A stretch of DNA of 64,000 nucleotides, taken from Sulfurimonas sp. (GTDB taxonomy: Bacteria > Campylobacterota > Campylobacteria > Campylobacterales > Sulfurimonadaceae). The notes under the pieces are model-generated. The model had not been told where the DNA came from, did no database searches, and worked only from the letters and a program-made list of their open reading frames with translations. The stretch spans positions 1-64,000 of the forward strand of contig NZ_CP093396.1 of the NCBI RefSeq assembly GCF_029027405.1. The letters are read 5' to 3'. Below are positions 27,572 through 35,832 of the stretch, one piece after another. The position numbers and the translations under genes are program-made. Every line of letters starts with the position of its first letter. Within the stretch, counting starts at the first letter, position 1.

Positions 27572-27948
27572 TGCTGTATAATATTAATAAGCTTAAAAAA
27601 AATATCTTATTATTAATAATATCCTTATTCTTTTTTGGTTGTGATATTCAAATAGGACAATTCCATGATGAAAATGCAACTAGACATGAAAATATACCAA
27701 AAAGTGCTATGTGGATTGGTGGTTTAGATGGTGGTGTTTATATTGATATAAAAAAACTACCGATAGATGAAAAAACTATATATAGGGCAACAGTATTTTA
27801 TGAAAGTGGATCTATTGACTACAATGGCACATTAAAAATAAATTTATTAGGAAAAAACTTTAACTATTCTGATGTCAACGCATACTCAGGTTGGGATGGA
27901 GATACGTTGTATTTACGAGATGGAAGGTTTTTACAAGTTGTTAAGTAA
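27571..27948 (+). CDS. Small lipoprotein, candidate immunity protein
   Basis: A 125-residue protein with an N-terminal hydrophobic segment and a lipobox-like LFFFGC, then a soluble domain with no recognised family. It overlaps the putative effector by 1 base (TAATG), and the VanX-like gene overlaps its end by 29 bp. Position and predicted periplasmic location fit an immunity protein for a cell-wall or membrane effector. That is inference; sequence alone does not show binding. Confidence 0.55.
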   Translation: MLYNINKLKKNILLLIISLFFFGCDIQIGQFHDENATRHENIPKSAMWIGGLDGGVYIDIKKLPIDEKTIYRATVFYESGSIDYNGTLKINLLGKNFNYSDVNAYSGWDGDTLYLRDGRFLQVVK

Positions 27949-28618
27949 ATTATTTACATTAGTTCTATTGCTTACTAATGCTTGTGCAAGTAATGATTTA
28001 AACACAAAAGCACAAGAAATAGAATCAAAGTTTTTAAAAGCAAAGCTAACTCGACTGAGCGATATTGATTCCTCTATTAAAGTAAATTTAGTTAACTCAA
28101 ACACCGATAACAACTTTTTTAAGATGAATTTCTATGGAAACTTAAATGAATGCTATTTACAGAAAAAAATTATTTATAAGTTAAAAAAGGCACAAGCATT
28201 TTTAAAGAAAAGTAATCCTAACTTAAGCTTATTATTAATGGACTGTGCAAGACCAAGAAGTGTTTCTTGGCAAATGTACAATAAACTAAAAGGGACACCC
28301 TTTGAGAAATATGTGGCAAATCCTGCAACGGGTTCAATGCATAACTATGGTTCCGCAGTAGACATAACTTTAATTAATGCTAATGGGTCTCACTTAGATA
28401 TGGGGATGAATCCATTTTATAAAAATAGATTTGAATTACTTTACGCTGTAACAAAAAATAAGTTATTTCCATCTTTATCAAAAGAACAAAGTAAGAATAG
28501 ACTTCTTTTAAAGTCTGTTATGGAAAAAGCAGGCTTTAAATCTATTAAACTTGAGTGGTGGCACTTTAATGGTTTTTTAAAAAAAACAATTAGAAAGAAA
28601 TATAAGATTATAGAATAA
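27920..28618 (+). CDS. VanX/DdpX-like D-alanyl-D-alanine dipeptidase, exported
   Basis: A 232-residue peptidase M15D-type protein from the ATG at 27920, chosen because it starts a signal peptide (LLSKLFTLVLLLTNACA); an upstream in-frame ATG at 27872 would add 16 charged residues. The zinc motif SMHNYGSAVD (His141, Asp148) and EWWHF (Glu212, His215) are intact, as is MDCARPRS. Such enzymes split D-Ala-D-Ala or related cell-wall dipeptides. Export to the periplasm differs from cytosolic VanX. It closes the accessory block and could be a second cell-wall-active cargo or a housekeeping enzyme carried along. Confidence 0.82.
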   Translation: MEGFYKLLSKLFTLVLLLTNACASNDLNTKAQEIESKFLKAKLTRLSDIDSSIKVNLVNSNTDNNFFKMNFYGNLNECYLQKKIIYKLKKAQAFLKKSNPNLSLLLMDCARPRSVSWQMYNKLKGTPFEKYVANPATGSMHNYGSAVDITLINANGSHLDMGMNPFYKNRFELLYAVTKNKLFPSLSKEQSKNRLLLKSVMEKAGFKSIKLEWWHFNGFLKKTIRKKYKIIE

Positions 28619-28775
28619 CTTTTCCGTATTTTAATATTCAAATGCATTCAAAAAAGTCAGCTTTATAAGCCTATAATATATCTTCCAGTATAGTAAACTA
28701 ACGACTAAGTTAAGCTTCACTTAGATATATCTCATAAATCCACTTGTAGATTTCTGGAAGATGTCTTAGCATGAG

Positions 28776-28970
28776 TCTCCTGTCATTTGTTTGAGCAGTT
28801 ATGATTATGAAAATTTTACCAAAATTTTTTATAATGGTGAAGTAGTTTATGAAAGAGCAAAAGCAAGACTTTTTCGTTTTGGTGATGAGCATAAGTACAT
28901 GAGTGAAGGAAGTGGTGCAAAGAAATAAAAATTATGAGAAAATATATGGATGTTGGGATAGTGTAAGATA
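28776..28970 (+). pseudogene. Degenerate copy of the nitrilase-family gene
   Basis: Three pieces of the nitrilase-family gene at 25496 are joined with deletions: the CLSSYDYENF region, the NGEVVYERAKARLFRFGDEH region, and the final 3' end. Frames are broken, so it is not functional. Upstream, 28619-28775 has no recognisable gene, apart from a short minus-strand open frame (stop near 28710) ending LPEIYKWIYEIYLSEA that looks like an unidentified 3' gene fragment. Confidence 0.8.
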
Positions 28971-29029
28971 ACTCTAAAGTTTTGTTATTCTTCGTAATGA
29001 GTCCACATTCTTGATATTCTTACAAGTTT
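28919..29029. repeat. 111-bp direct repeat bordering the Hcp-effector block, right copy
   Basis: Partner of 26171-26281. It joins the nitrilase-fragment end to the intact YoeB-like toxin end, so this junction is probably the ancestral arrangement of the two convergent genes. Confidence 0.85.
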
Positions 29030-29254
29030 TTCATCTTCAATAATTTCATAAATTATTCGATGTTTAATATTTACTCTGCGTGAGTATGAACCGCTTAAGT
29101 TTCCAACTAGTTTTTCATATGGAGGTGGTTTTTGAAATGGATTGTTTTTAATAAGTCCAATTAATTCTTTGGCTTTTTTATCTAAAGAAGCAGATGAAAG
29201 TTTTTTTGCATCTTTTAAAGCTTGTTTTGAATAAATAACTTTGTAGGCTACCAT
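28985..29254 (-). CDS. yoeB: Txe/YoeB-family mRNA interferase toxin
   Basis: An 89-residue RelE-superfamily toxin with the family layout: YKVIYSKQALKDAKKL, then SGSYSRRVNIKHRIIYEI and the end ISRMWTHYEE. The Arg, His and Tyr residues used by YoeB for ribosome-dependent mRNA cleavage are present near the C-terminus. It overlaps the antitoxin gene by 7 bp. The pair is intact. Confidence 0.9.
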   Translation of the reverse strand: MVAYKVIYSKQALKDAKKLSSASLDKKAKELIGLIKNNPFQKPPPYEKLVGNLSGSYSRRVNIKHRIIYEIIEDEKLVRISRMWTHYEE

Positions 29255-29493
29255 TCAATATCTTCACTAAATTCGCTATTAGGAGCATCCATAGCTTCTT
29301 TTATAGAAGTTGCCATACCTGGTATAGCGTTTAAGAATAAGGTCTCTTCAATCGCGTTCCAGTCTTCTTCACAAAGCATTACAACATTATTTCTTTTTCC
29401 AGTAATCATAATAGGTTGATGCGTTTGGGCCGTTTCATCCATTATTTTATAAATGTTTATTCTAGCTTGACTCACTGTCATTACCTTTGTCAT
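29248..29493 (-). CDS. yefM: Phd/YefM-family antitoxin
   Basis: An 81-residue antitoxin starting MTKVMTVSQARINIYKIMDE, the Phd/YefM DNA-binding fold, with a C-terminal tail that would wrap the toxin. It lies upstream of and overlaps the YoeB-like gene. Two spaced GTAC motifs lie upstream (about 29512-29528), similar in style to YefM operators, but the match is weak. Confidence 0.88.
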   Translation of the reverse strand: MTKVMTVSQARINIYKIMDETAQTHQPIMITGKRNNVVMLCEEDWNAIEETLFLNAIPGMATSIKEAMDAPNSEFSEDIEW

Positions 29494-29637
29494 AATCAGT
29501 CCTTTTTATAATAGTACCAAATATCGTACGCTTAGTCAAGTTTTAATTTATTATCCTTATGATGAAGAAAGTTAAAGCATAGTGCAAAGATGAGTTTTAG
29601 ATATAATTGCAATCTAAATTAATTTTAAAATATATGG

Positions 29638-30285
29638 ATGTTGGCGTTGGATAGAATAACTGCAAGTAAAACAGCAAGATTAGCAAATGAGTGTCATCAA
29701 AATTTTTCTTTGAGTGATGATGTAAAAGATGCCATTGCTAAAACAAATAGAGAAGAGTTTGTTCCATCAGGATTTAAACATAATGCTTATAAATTAGATG
29801 CTTTGCCAATAGGTGCAGCACAATACATAAGCTCTCCTTTAACGGTTGCCAAAATGACTCAATATTTAGAGCCAAAAGGTGCAGATAGAGTCTTAGAAAT
29901 TGGTTGTGGCAGTGGTTACCAAGCAGCGGTTTTGTCACATCTTTTTCGTGGTGTTTTTAGCATCGAACGCATAGAATCCTTGATGTTAGAAGCAAAAAAA
30001 AGATTTAGAGATTTAAATATTAATAATGTCCATACAAGAACAGATGATGGACAAAATGGCTGGATACAATATGCTCCTTATGATAGGATTCTTCTTTCTG
30101 CATCTACTAAAGAAATCCCACAAAAATTGTTTGAACAGTTAGCGGATGGTGGAATTTTAGTTGCTCCTATTGAAAAAGCAAACAAACAAGTTATAACAAG
30201 TTTTAAAAAAAATGGCAGCTCAATAAAAGTTAGTGAACTTGAATCATGCTTATTTGTTCCTATATTAAATGGAATACAAAAGTAA
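29638..30285 (+). CDS. pcm: Protein-L-isoaspartate O-methyltransferase
   Basis: A 215-residue SAM-dependent repair enzyme. The SAM-binding motif VLEIGCGSGYQAAVLSHL and the family segments EEFVPSGFKHNAY and ISSPLTVAKM are clear. The start ATG at 29638 has a poor ribosome site. The 17 bases around it match the 3' end of the nitrilase-family gene, a hint that the upstream border was also rearranged. It overlaps nothing and is followed by pldA 5 bp later. Confidence 0.92.
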   Translation: MLALDRITASKTARLANECHQNFSLSDDVKDAIAKTNREEFVPSGFKHNAYKLDALPIGAAQYISSPLTVAKMTQYLEPKGADRVLEIGCGSGYQAAVLSHLFRGVFSIERIESLMLEAKKRFRDLNINNVHTRTDDGQNGWIQYAPYDRILLSASTKEIPQKLFEQLADGGILVAPIEKANKQVITSFKKNGSSIKVSELESCLFVPILNGIQK

Positions 30286-30290
30286 ATTTT

Positions 30291-31376
30291 ATGATGAAAA
30301 TATTAGTATTAATAACTATTCTTACGACACTTCTTTTTTCCTCTTCAAAAAATTTTGAGAATGCTTATAGACTTTATAAAAATGCTGAATTTGAAAAATC
30401 ATTTGTTATATTTGATGTTTTGGCAAAGAATGGAGATGCAGATGCCGCTTATTTTTTAGGTAAAATGTATAAAAATGGAGAGGGTTGCCAAAAAGATAAA
30501 GAACTTTCTGCGAAGTGGTATAAAACTTCTTCAAAAAGCTACTATAATCAGATGAAATATGATACTTCAAGAGATATTGATAAAGAACAAAGAGAGCTGT
30601 ATAAAAGTATAGAAAAATCTAAAGACTCACAAACTCAAGATACAATAAGACAATATACACAATCTCTTTACAACATAAAAGCATATAAAGCGAACTATTT
30701 TTTACCTCTTAGTTATTTAACAAATGGAACCTATGCCGATACAAATAGTTATAAGACAAAAGAGATAGAAGCAGAGTTTCAAGTGAGCATAAAGTTTGAT
30801 TTTGCTTCAGATTTGTTGGGATTTGGCGAGATTTATTCTGTCGCTTATACTCAACTGGCTTTTTGGCAACTCTATGCTGATTCGGCATATTTTAGAGAAA
30901 TAAATTATAACCCAGAGCTTTATATTATGATTCCTACTTCTGAGTTTAATGATGGTAAGTTTTTAAAAGCTGTAAAGTTTTCATTTGAACATGAATCAAA
31001 TGGTAGAGGTGGTGATGAAGAAAGGTCATGGAATCTCTTAAGCAGTAGTTTTTATTTTCAGTATAAATATATATTTTCTGAATTGAAGTTGTGGTATAGG
31101 TTGGCTGACAACTTTGATTATAACCCTGATTTAATTGATTATATGGGACATGGGCATCTAAAATTTATATTTCCATATAAAAAGCATTTAGCAGAGCTAA
31201 AGTTGAGACATAACTTTTCTAATCATAGTGCGATCGAGTTAAGCTACAGCTATCCTATTTTTGGCAGAAAAGATTTATTTTTATATGTAAAAGGCTTTAG
31301 TGGTTATGGAGAAAGCTTGATAGATTATGACAATAAAGTAGATAAAATCGGAATCGGCTTTAGTATATCAAGATAA
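30291..31376 (+). CDS. pldA: Outer-membrane phospholipase A with N-terminal Sel1-like repeat
   Basis: A protein of 361 residues from the ATG at 30291, which directly precedes a signal peptide (ILVLITILTTLLFSSS) and is preferred over an upstream start inside pcm. Residues about 20-80 resemble a Sel1/TPR repeat (AYFLGKMYKNGEGC). The rest is an OMPLA barrel with the catalytic HESNG (His and Ser as in E. coli OMPLA HQSNG) and RSWN for the Asn/calcium region. It would hydrolyse phospholipids in the outer leaflet. The N-terminal repeat is an addition to the E. coli-type enzyme. Confidence 0.88.
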   Translation: MMKILVLITILTTLLFSSSKNFENAYRLYKNAEFEKSFVIFDVLAKNGDADAAYFLGKMYKNGEGCQKDKELSAKWYKTSSKSYYNQMKYDTSRDIDKEQRELYKSIEKSKDSQTQDTIRQYTQSLYNIKAYKANYFLPLSYLTNGTYADTNSYKTKEIEAEFQVSIKFDFASDLLGFGEIYSVAYTQLAFWQLYADSAYFREINYNPELYIMIPTSEFNDGKFLKAVKFSFEHESNGRGGDEERSWNLLSSSFYFQYKYIFSELKLWYRLADNFDYNPDLIDYMGHGHLKFIFPYKKHLAELKLRHNFSNHSAIELSYSYPIFGRKDLFLYVKGFSGYGESLIDYDNKVDKIGIGFSISR

Positions 31377-31428
31377 TAGTAAAGACAAATTATAGTAAAA
31401 TATCAATAATTTAATTTAGGGAAGATGT

Positions 31429-32256
31429 ATGGAACAAATGTATGGCATCGAGTATTCTAAACCAGAAGTGATTTTACTTCAAGATACTGGTATCGGTGTT
31501 GCAGAAACAGCGGCTAGAACTTGTTATGACTCTTTTTCAAATAGTGAAAATGAAGTTATAAACTATATCGAAGATAATCTCCCAGATGCAAATATGTGTG
31601 ATGATATAAACTCAATCGAGGACTCAAGTCTTTTGGGCGATTTATCTTGGACATATTTTCATCACTCTATTTTAGAACATGCTAATTTATCTTTTTTAAT
31701 AAGAGGAACATCAAGAGGAGTTCTTCAAGAACATGCCCGTCATCGCATCCAAGCCATAAGTGTTAGAAGCACTCGTTATACGATGAGTTCAATCATAAAT
31801 GCTTTTGTAGCCGCACAAGGTGATAAAGAATTTTTTATAAATAAGATTTTGAGTTTTGATATGTTTGTTACTTGTGATGAGGGTTATAACAGAGTTGAGA
31901 TAGCATCTATGTTTGATAAGCTAAGCTATCAGCAAACAAAGGTAGAAGATTTCAATTCTATCTCTGTTGCCAAAAGTTCTCTTGGATTTTTGCAGGATTT
32001 TAAAAATGATTCAGATGGGCTTTTTGTGGCGCTTCAAGCTGGAAAGAAAAAAAGAAATGTTGGAGATGCTTTTAAGCATATAATTACGGATAATGTAAAA
32101 GTTGATATGGTTGTTACTTTTAATCTTAGAAGTTTAAAAAACTATTTTACACTTAGAGATAGTGGTGCCGCATATTTTCAAATTCGTTGGCTTGCTCAAG
32201 AGATGATGAAAGTTACTCCTAGTAAATATTTAGATTTGATTGTAAAGAAGAAGTGA
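31429..32256 (+). CDS. thyX: Flavin-dependent thymidylate synthase
   Basis: A 275-residue ThyX that makes dTMP from dUMP using FAD and methylene-tetrahydrofolate. The signature RHR-x7-S appears as RHRIQAISVRS, followed by TRYT. The C-terminal catalytic region (FNLRSLKNYFTLRDSGAAYF) is conserved. Slightly longer than the short bacterial ThyX. ThyX instead of ThyA is typical of Campylobacterota. Confidence 0.95.
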   Translation: MEQMYGIEYSKPEVILLQDTGIGVAETAARTCYDSFSNSENEVINYIEDNLPDANMCDDINSIEDSSLLGDLSWTYFHHSILEHANLSFLIRGTSRGVLQEHARHRIQAISVRSTRYTMSSIINAFVAAQGDKEFFINKILSFDMFVTCDEGYNRVEIASMFDKLSYQQTKVEDFNSISVAKSSLGFLQDFKNDSDGLFVALQAGKKKRNVGDAFKHIITDNVKVDMVVTFNLRSLKNYFTLRDSGAAYFQIRWLAQEMMKVTPSKYLDLIVKKK

Positions 32257-32261
32257 AAATT

Positions 32262-32483
32262 ATGTATAAATATATTTTAGTATTAGCATTTTTATTTAGT
32301 GGATGTTCTCATCTTACATTTAATGCGTCTATGTGCGAGCAAATTGCATCTGAGCCAAATACTGTGATGCCTGAGGAGTGCAGAAACTACAATGAAGAAG
32401 AAGCGGACAAAGCTTTTAATCAGACTAAGCATAAACAAGAAAGTGAAGTTGATTCTCTCGAGTTTAATAAAGCTAAAAATTAA
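32262..32483 (+). CDS. Small lipoprotein of unknown function
   Basis: A 73-residue protein from the ATG at 32262 (a GTG at 32253 is possible). It has a lipobox LFSGC after a hydrophobic segment, two further Cys (MCEQ, EECR) and a charged tail. It follows thyX directly and its end overlaps the convergent cytochrome gene by 11 bp. No family recognised. Confidence 0.65.
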   Translation: MYKYILVLAFLFSGCSHLTFNASMCEQIASEPNTVMPEECRNYNEEEADKAFNQTKHKQESEVDSLEFNKAKN

Positions 32484-33603
32484 AAGATTCTGTCTTAAGA
32501 ATTTTTAATTTTGTTACTTCTTTATTGTTTTGAAGATTTAGTTTTTTAGCTGCTTCCTTAGAAATTCTTCTAACTCCTAAAATTAATGTCACTTTATCCC
32601 CAGTTAAAATTTTACTCTTAAAAGTCACATCTTTTTTCGCATAGATTAGAGTGTCTTTTAGTGTTTCATTCGCTAACCAAGGCATAACTTCTTTTCCATC
32701 TTTTGCTAAAATTCTTGTAAAGATAAAAGGTTTTAAGTTGATGGTTTTGGAATCTCTTAAAATATTGACCTGTAAAACACCCTCTCTAAAAGCTTGACCA
32801 AAAAGAGCATGATTTGATTTGTTTATGATTTTTACACTAAAATTATTTTCTTGTCTTTTTATACTAAAATCAATATATTTACCCATCTCTTTATTCATAT
32901 GATAGATGCCAGCAATCCCATGAAAAGCGTGAGTTTTGCTCTCATTTAAAGTAACTTTTGTTCCGCTGACCTGTGGCATATGACAAGTTACACAAGTATT
33001 TTTATCTTTCTTGTCAATCATAGCATCTAGCATTGTAATATCAAAATTATGCTCATTATTTACATGCGAATGACAACCCATACAAACATTTCCATTATAG
33101 TAGTTTTCATTATTATAGTCTATCTTATGGAAAGGTGAGTTTTGTGACACTTTAACCAAGCCAAAAAATGAGCTTTTTGTTGCATATTCAGCTTTTTTTG
33201 AGCCTTTTTTTTCTTTTTGCGCAGTATAAAATTCTCTATTTTTATTTGTTATTAGGTTAGTGTTTGAACTATCCCCTTCTTCTACTGTTTTGATAGTATG
33301 ACAATAGACACAAGAGATAGGCTCTTCTCTTTGAATTTTATTATCTTTTAAAATACCTGTTTGCATAAGTTCTTTGTCACTTGGAGAGTGACACTTAGCA
33401 CAGCTATATCCATCTGTCCCTTTAGGATGTTTGTCCCAAAGGGCTTTATGAATAGGATTATTTACAGTTGAAGCTTTGCGATGCGAAGACTTGCAGTATT
33501 CATCATATATGATAGGATGACATTTTTGACAAACTTTACTTTCATTTGCGTAAGCAAATGAGGACATTAAGAGAGCGAGTGTTATATATATTATTTTTTT
33601 CAT
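32473..33603 (-). CDS. Periplasmic pentahaem cytochrome c
   Basis: A 376-residue exported protein (signal peptide MKKIIYITLALLMSSFAYA) with five CxxCH haem sites: CQKCH, CAKCH, CVYCH, CMGCH and CVTCH. Haem sites occupy the first about 220 residues; the last 150 form a beta-rich haem-free domain. It resembles cytochrome c554-like multihaem proteins. Probably an electron-transfer protein of anaerobic respiration; partner unknown. It stands alone on the minus strand. Confidence 0.88.
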   Translation of the reverse strand: MKKIIYITLALLMSSFAYANESKVCQKCHPIIYDEYCKSSHRKASTVNNPIHKALWDKHPKGTDGYSCAKCHSPSDKELMQTGILKDNKIQREEPISCVYCHTIKTVEEGDSSNTNLITNKNREFYTAQKEKKGSKKAEYATKSSFFGLVKVSQNSPFHKIDYNNENYYNGNVCMGCHSHVNNEHNFDITMLDAMIDKKDKNTCVTCHMPQVSGTKVTLNESKTHAFHGIAGIYHMNKEMGKYIDFSIKRQENNFSVKIINKSNHALFGQAFREGVLQVNILRDSKTINLKPFIFTRILAKDGKEVMPWLANETLKDTLIYAKKDVTFKSKILTGDKVTLILGVRRISKEAAKKLNLQNNKEVTKLKILKTESFNF

Positions 33604-33691
33604 GTGCGGATTTTAGCATAAAGCAAAATCTAAGTTATTAATACAAATCAAGAAGGTATAATTTCATGATTAATAAATGAGGCATGATTTG

Positions 33692-34252
33692 ATGAGTATA
33701 GAAAAAGAGTTAATATCAAGAAGTGGAAATAAGTGTGAACTTTGTACAAATATCGAAGATTTAAGTGTTGTAGAAGTTTCTCCATCTGATGGTAGTGCTG
33801 ATAAGGCTATTTATATTTGTGAAAAATGTTCTAGTGAGATATCTAAAGAAACAGATTTTGATGAAAATCATTTTAACTGTTTAAACGATAGTATGTGGAG
33901 TGAAGTTCCTGCTGTTGTTGTTACGACTTATCGTCTTTTAAATGCTCTTAATCGTCAAGATTTAGTTGATATGATGTATATGGAAGAAGATGTAAAGACT
34001 TATGCGAATGCACAAAAGATTGGAGTAGATGCAGATGCTCTTATTTATAAAGATGCAAATGGAGTAACACTTAGAGCTGGAGATGCTGTTGTAATTACAA
34101 AAGATTTAGATGTAAAAGGAACAGGTTTTACAGCAAAACGCGGTACGGCAGTTAGAAATATAGGTCTGGTTGCAAATGATTCAGAGCATATTGAAGGTCG
34201 CGTAAATGGTGTTAAGATTCATATACTTACAAAATTTTTAAAAAAGTCGTAA
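33692..34252 (+). CDS. PhnA/YjdM-domain zinc-ribbon protein
   Basis: A protein of 186 residues from the ATG at 33692 (GAGG upstream; the ATG at 33677 is less likely). The N-terminal zinc-ribbon Cys pairs are CELC and CEKC. A C-terminal PhnA domain follows: DANGVTLRAGDAVVITKDLD, then KRGTAVRNI and HILTKFLKK. Despite the name, PhnA-domain proteins have no proven role in phosphonate use. It is followed by dgt 5 bp later. Confidence 0.9.
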   Translation: MSIEKELISRSGNKCELCTNIEDLSVVEVSPSDGSADKAIYICEKCSSEISKETDFDENHFNCLNDSMWSEVPAVVVTTYRLLNALNRQDLVDMMYMEEDVKTYANAQKIGVDADALIYKDANGVTLRAGDAVVITKDLDVKGTGFTAKRGTAVRNIGLVANDSEHIEGRVNGVKIHILTKFLKKS

Positions 34253-34257
34253 TATTT

Positions 34258-35325
34258 ATGCAATCTAATGAACGATTTCATAAGATAGACAAGGATTTTA
34301 GAAATCCTTATGCGAGAGATAGAGATAGAATTATTCACTCTGGAAGCTTTAGAAAACTGGAATACAAAACACAAGTTTTTTTAAATCAAGAAGGTGATTT
34401 TTTTAGAACTCGCTTAACTCACTCTTTAGAAGTTTCTCAAATCGCACGATCTATTACTTCTCATTTAGGTTTAAGAGAATCCTTAGCAGAAGCCATAGCT
34501 TTAGCACACGATTTAGGGCATACCCCTTTTGGACATATTGGTGGAGATACTTTAGATAAGTGTTTAAAAGAAGATGGTTTTAAAAATGGTTTTGAGCATA
34601 ATTATCAAAGCTTTAGAGTTGTATCATCTTTAGAAAAAAGATATAAAAATTTTGATGGATTAAATTTAACCTTTGCTACATTAGAAGGAATTTTAAAACA
34701 TTCATATCCCTATAAAAAAAGTTTTCTGCCATCTTGGATAGATGAAAAATTTAATCTTGATACGCATCCATCTGTTGAAGCTATGATAGTTGACCGTGCT
34801 GATGAAATTGCTTACATGAGTCATGATATAGATGATGGTATAAACTCTGGACTTATAAGTTTTGATGACTTAAGAGAGAGTGAATTAATACAAGAAATAC
34901 TGCAAAAAGTTTATGATGAAGATATATCACAAGATGAAGATGAGATGTTTCGTTATCGTTTTAGCTCACATTTTATAAATCATCTTGTATATTCTCTTTT
35001 GGATTACTCAAGAAAAAAAATAGAAGCTAAAGAGGAGTTTCCTATAGGTTTTGATGCTACATTAGAAACGAAAATAAAAAAGCTAAAAAAGCTACTTTTG
35101 AATAAACTTTACCAGCATAAAGAGATAGTTATTCGAATGTTTGCAGGAAAACAGGCAATAAAAGGTCTTTACAGCGCTTTAATGCAAGAGCAAAAAATGT
35201 TACCTAAATTATATTTTGAGCAGTTAGAAAAAAGACACGAACACCGTGTAGTAGCGGATTACATAGCATCTATGAGCGACAGATATGCACTGAGTTTTTA
35301 CAATGAAATGTATGGAAAACTATAA
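34258..35325 (+). CDS. dgt: Deoxyguanosinetriphosphate triphosphohydrolase-like HD protein
   Basis: A 355-residue HD-superfamily dNTPase. The motifs are FRTRLTHSLEVSQIAR (first His), ALAHDLGHTPFGHIGG (HD) and VDRADEIAYMSHDIDDGI (late Asp). It would control dNTP pools or strip triphosphate. Length fits the dGTPase-like type 2 proteins, shorter than E. coli Dgt. Confidence 0.93.
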   Translation: MQSNERFHKIDKDFRNPYARDRDRIIHSGSFRKLEYKTQVFLNQEGDFFRTRLTHSLEVSQIARSITSHLGLRESLAEAIALAHDLGHTPFGHIGGDTLDKCLKEDGFKNGFEHNYQSFRVVSSLEKRYKNFDGLNLTFATLEGILKHSYPYKKSFLPSWIDEKFNLDTHPSVEAMIVDRADEIAYMSHDIDDGINSGLISFDDLRESELIQEILQKVYDEDISQDEDEMFRYRFSSHFINHLVYSLLDYSRKKIEAKEEFPIGFDATLETKIKKLKKLLLNKLYQHKEIVIRMFAGKQAIKGLYSALMQEQKMLPKLYFEQLEKRHEHRVVADYIASMSDRYALSFYNEMYGKL

Positions 35326-35385
35326 CTATATAGTTTTTTATATAATAAAATATATAATAACTGATTTAAAATGAAAAATTAGAAT

Positions 35386-35414
35386 TTGACAGTAAGGAAA
35401 TGGGACTTTATACT
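35386..35414 (+). promoter_or_regulatory. Near-consensus sigma-70 promoter of a non-coding transcript
   Basis: TTGACA (35386-35391), a 17-bp spacer, then TATACT (35409-35414). This is an unusually good -35/-10 pair for this AT-rich phylum. No plus-strand gene follows before the terminator at 35480. Confidence 0.65.
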
Positions 35415-35420
35415 TTAAAG

Positions 35421-35497
35421 ATATGTCTCAAATAAAGAGTTTAATTATTGGTCAGGTAAAGTTTTGAGGGAAGTAAGTTAAGCCCGAAGGCTTATCT
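35421..35497 (+). ncRNA. Candidate small RNA of about 75 nt
   Basis: Predicted from a strong promoter ending at 35414 and a stem (AAGCC/GGCTT, loop CGAA) at 35480-35493. The interval has no start codon with a ribosome site and no long open frame. It contains GGTCAGGT followed by GGGAAGTAAG, loosely like the SRP RNA core, but the GGAA tetraloop and pairing are wrong for SRP RNA. Existence and ends are inference. Confidence 0.4.
35480..35493. terminator. Small stem-loop terminator downstream of rpsU
   Basis: A five-bp stem AAGCC/GGCTT with a CGAA loop (UUCG on the rpsU transcript), placed a few bases after the rpsU stop codon. It could serve both rpsU (minus) and the candidate small RNA (plus). 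Confidence 0.55.
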
Positions 35498-35709
35498 TAT
35501 AGGCGTGATTCGTAGCGTCTCATCATATAAAGACGCTTAAGCATTTTCTTACGAGAAGCTATTTTGAATTTCTTACGCTTTTCAGTTTCTGTTTCATGGA
35601 AACGGCGAGCACGAGCTTCAGTAACTATTAAGTTACGGTCAGTCTGCTTCTTGAAACGGCGGTAAGATGCATCAAAATTATCATCTGAACGAAGTACTAT
35701 TCCTGGCAT
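35497..35709 (-). CDS. rpsU: 30S ribosomal protein S21
   Basis: A 70-residue basic ribosomal protein: [20 protein letters not shown], then [19 protein letters not shown] and [11 protein letters not shown]. Length and composition are those of bacterial S21. It stands alone on the minus strand between dgt and dnaG. Confidence 0.96.
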   Translation of the reverse strand: MPGIVLRSDDNFDASYRRFKKQTDRNLIVTEARARRFHETETEKRKKFKIASRKKMLKRLYMMRRYESRL

Positions 35710-35809
35710 ATCACATCACCCACTTTCTTTAAAAATTTGTCGAGACGGAATTATAACTAAATCTTGCATAAATTCAAAATAAGTTAAATCAGACAATTTT
35801 TGTCCTTTA

Positions 35810-35823
35810 TTGATTCATATCAA
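35810..35823. promoter_or_regulatory. FNR/CRP-type palindrome
   Basis: TTGATTCATATCAA is an exact match to the FNR consensus TTGAT-N4-ATCAA, and it overlaps a second palindrome ATCAATATTGAT (35819-35830). It lies about 80 bp before the small exported protein at 35903 and about 100 bp before rpsU on the other strand. A Crp/Fnr-family regulator could act here. Confidence 0.5.
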
Positions 35824-35832
35824 TATTGATTC

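Noticed and set aside
35440-35495. Signal recognition particle RNA
   Set aside because: GGTCAGG and GGAAGTAAG fragments resemble the SRP core, but the GGAA tetraloop and flanking helix pairing are missing.
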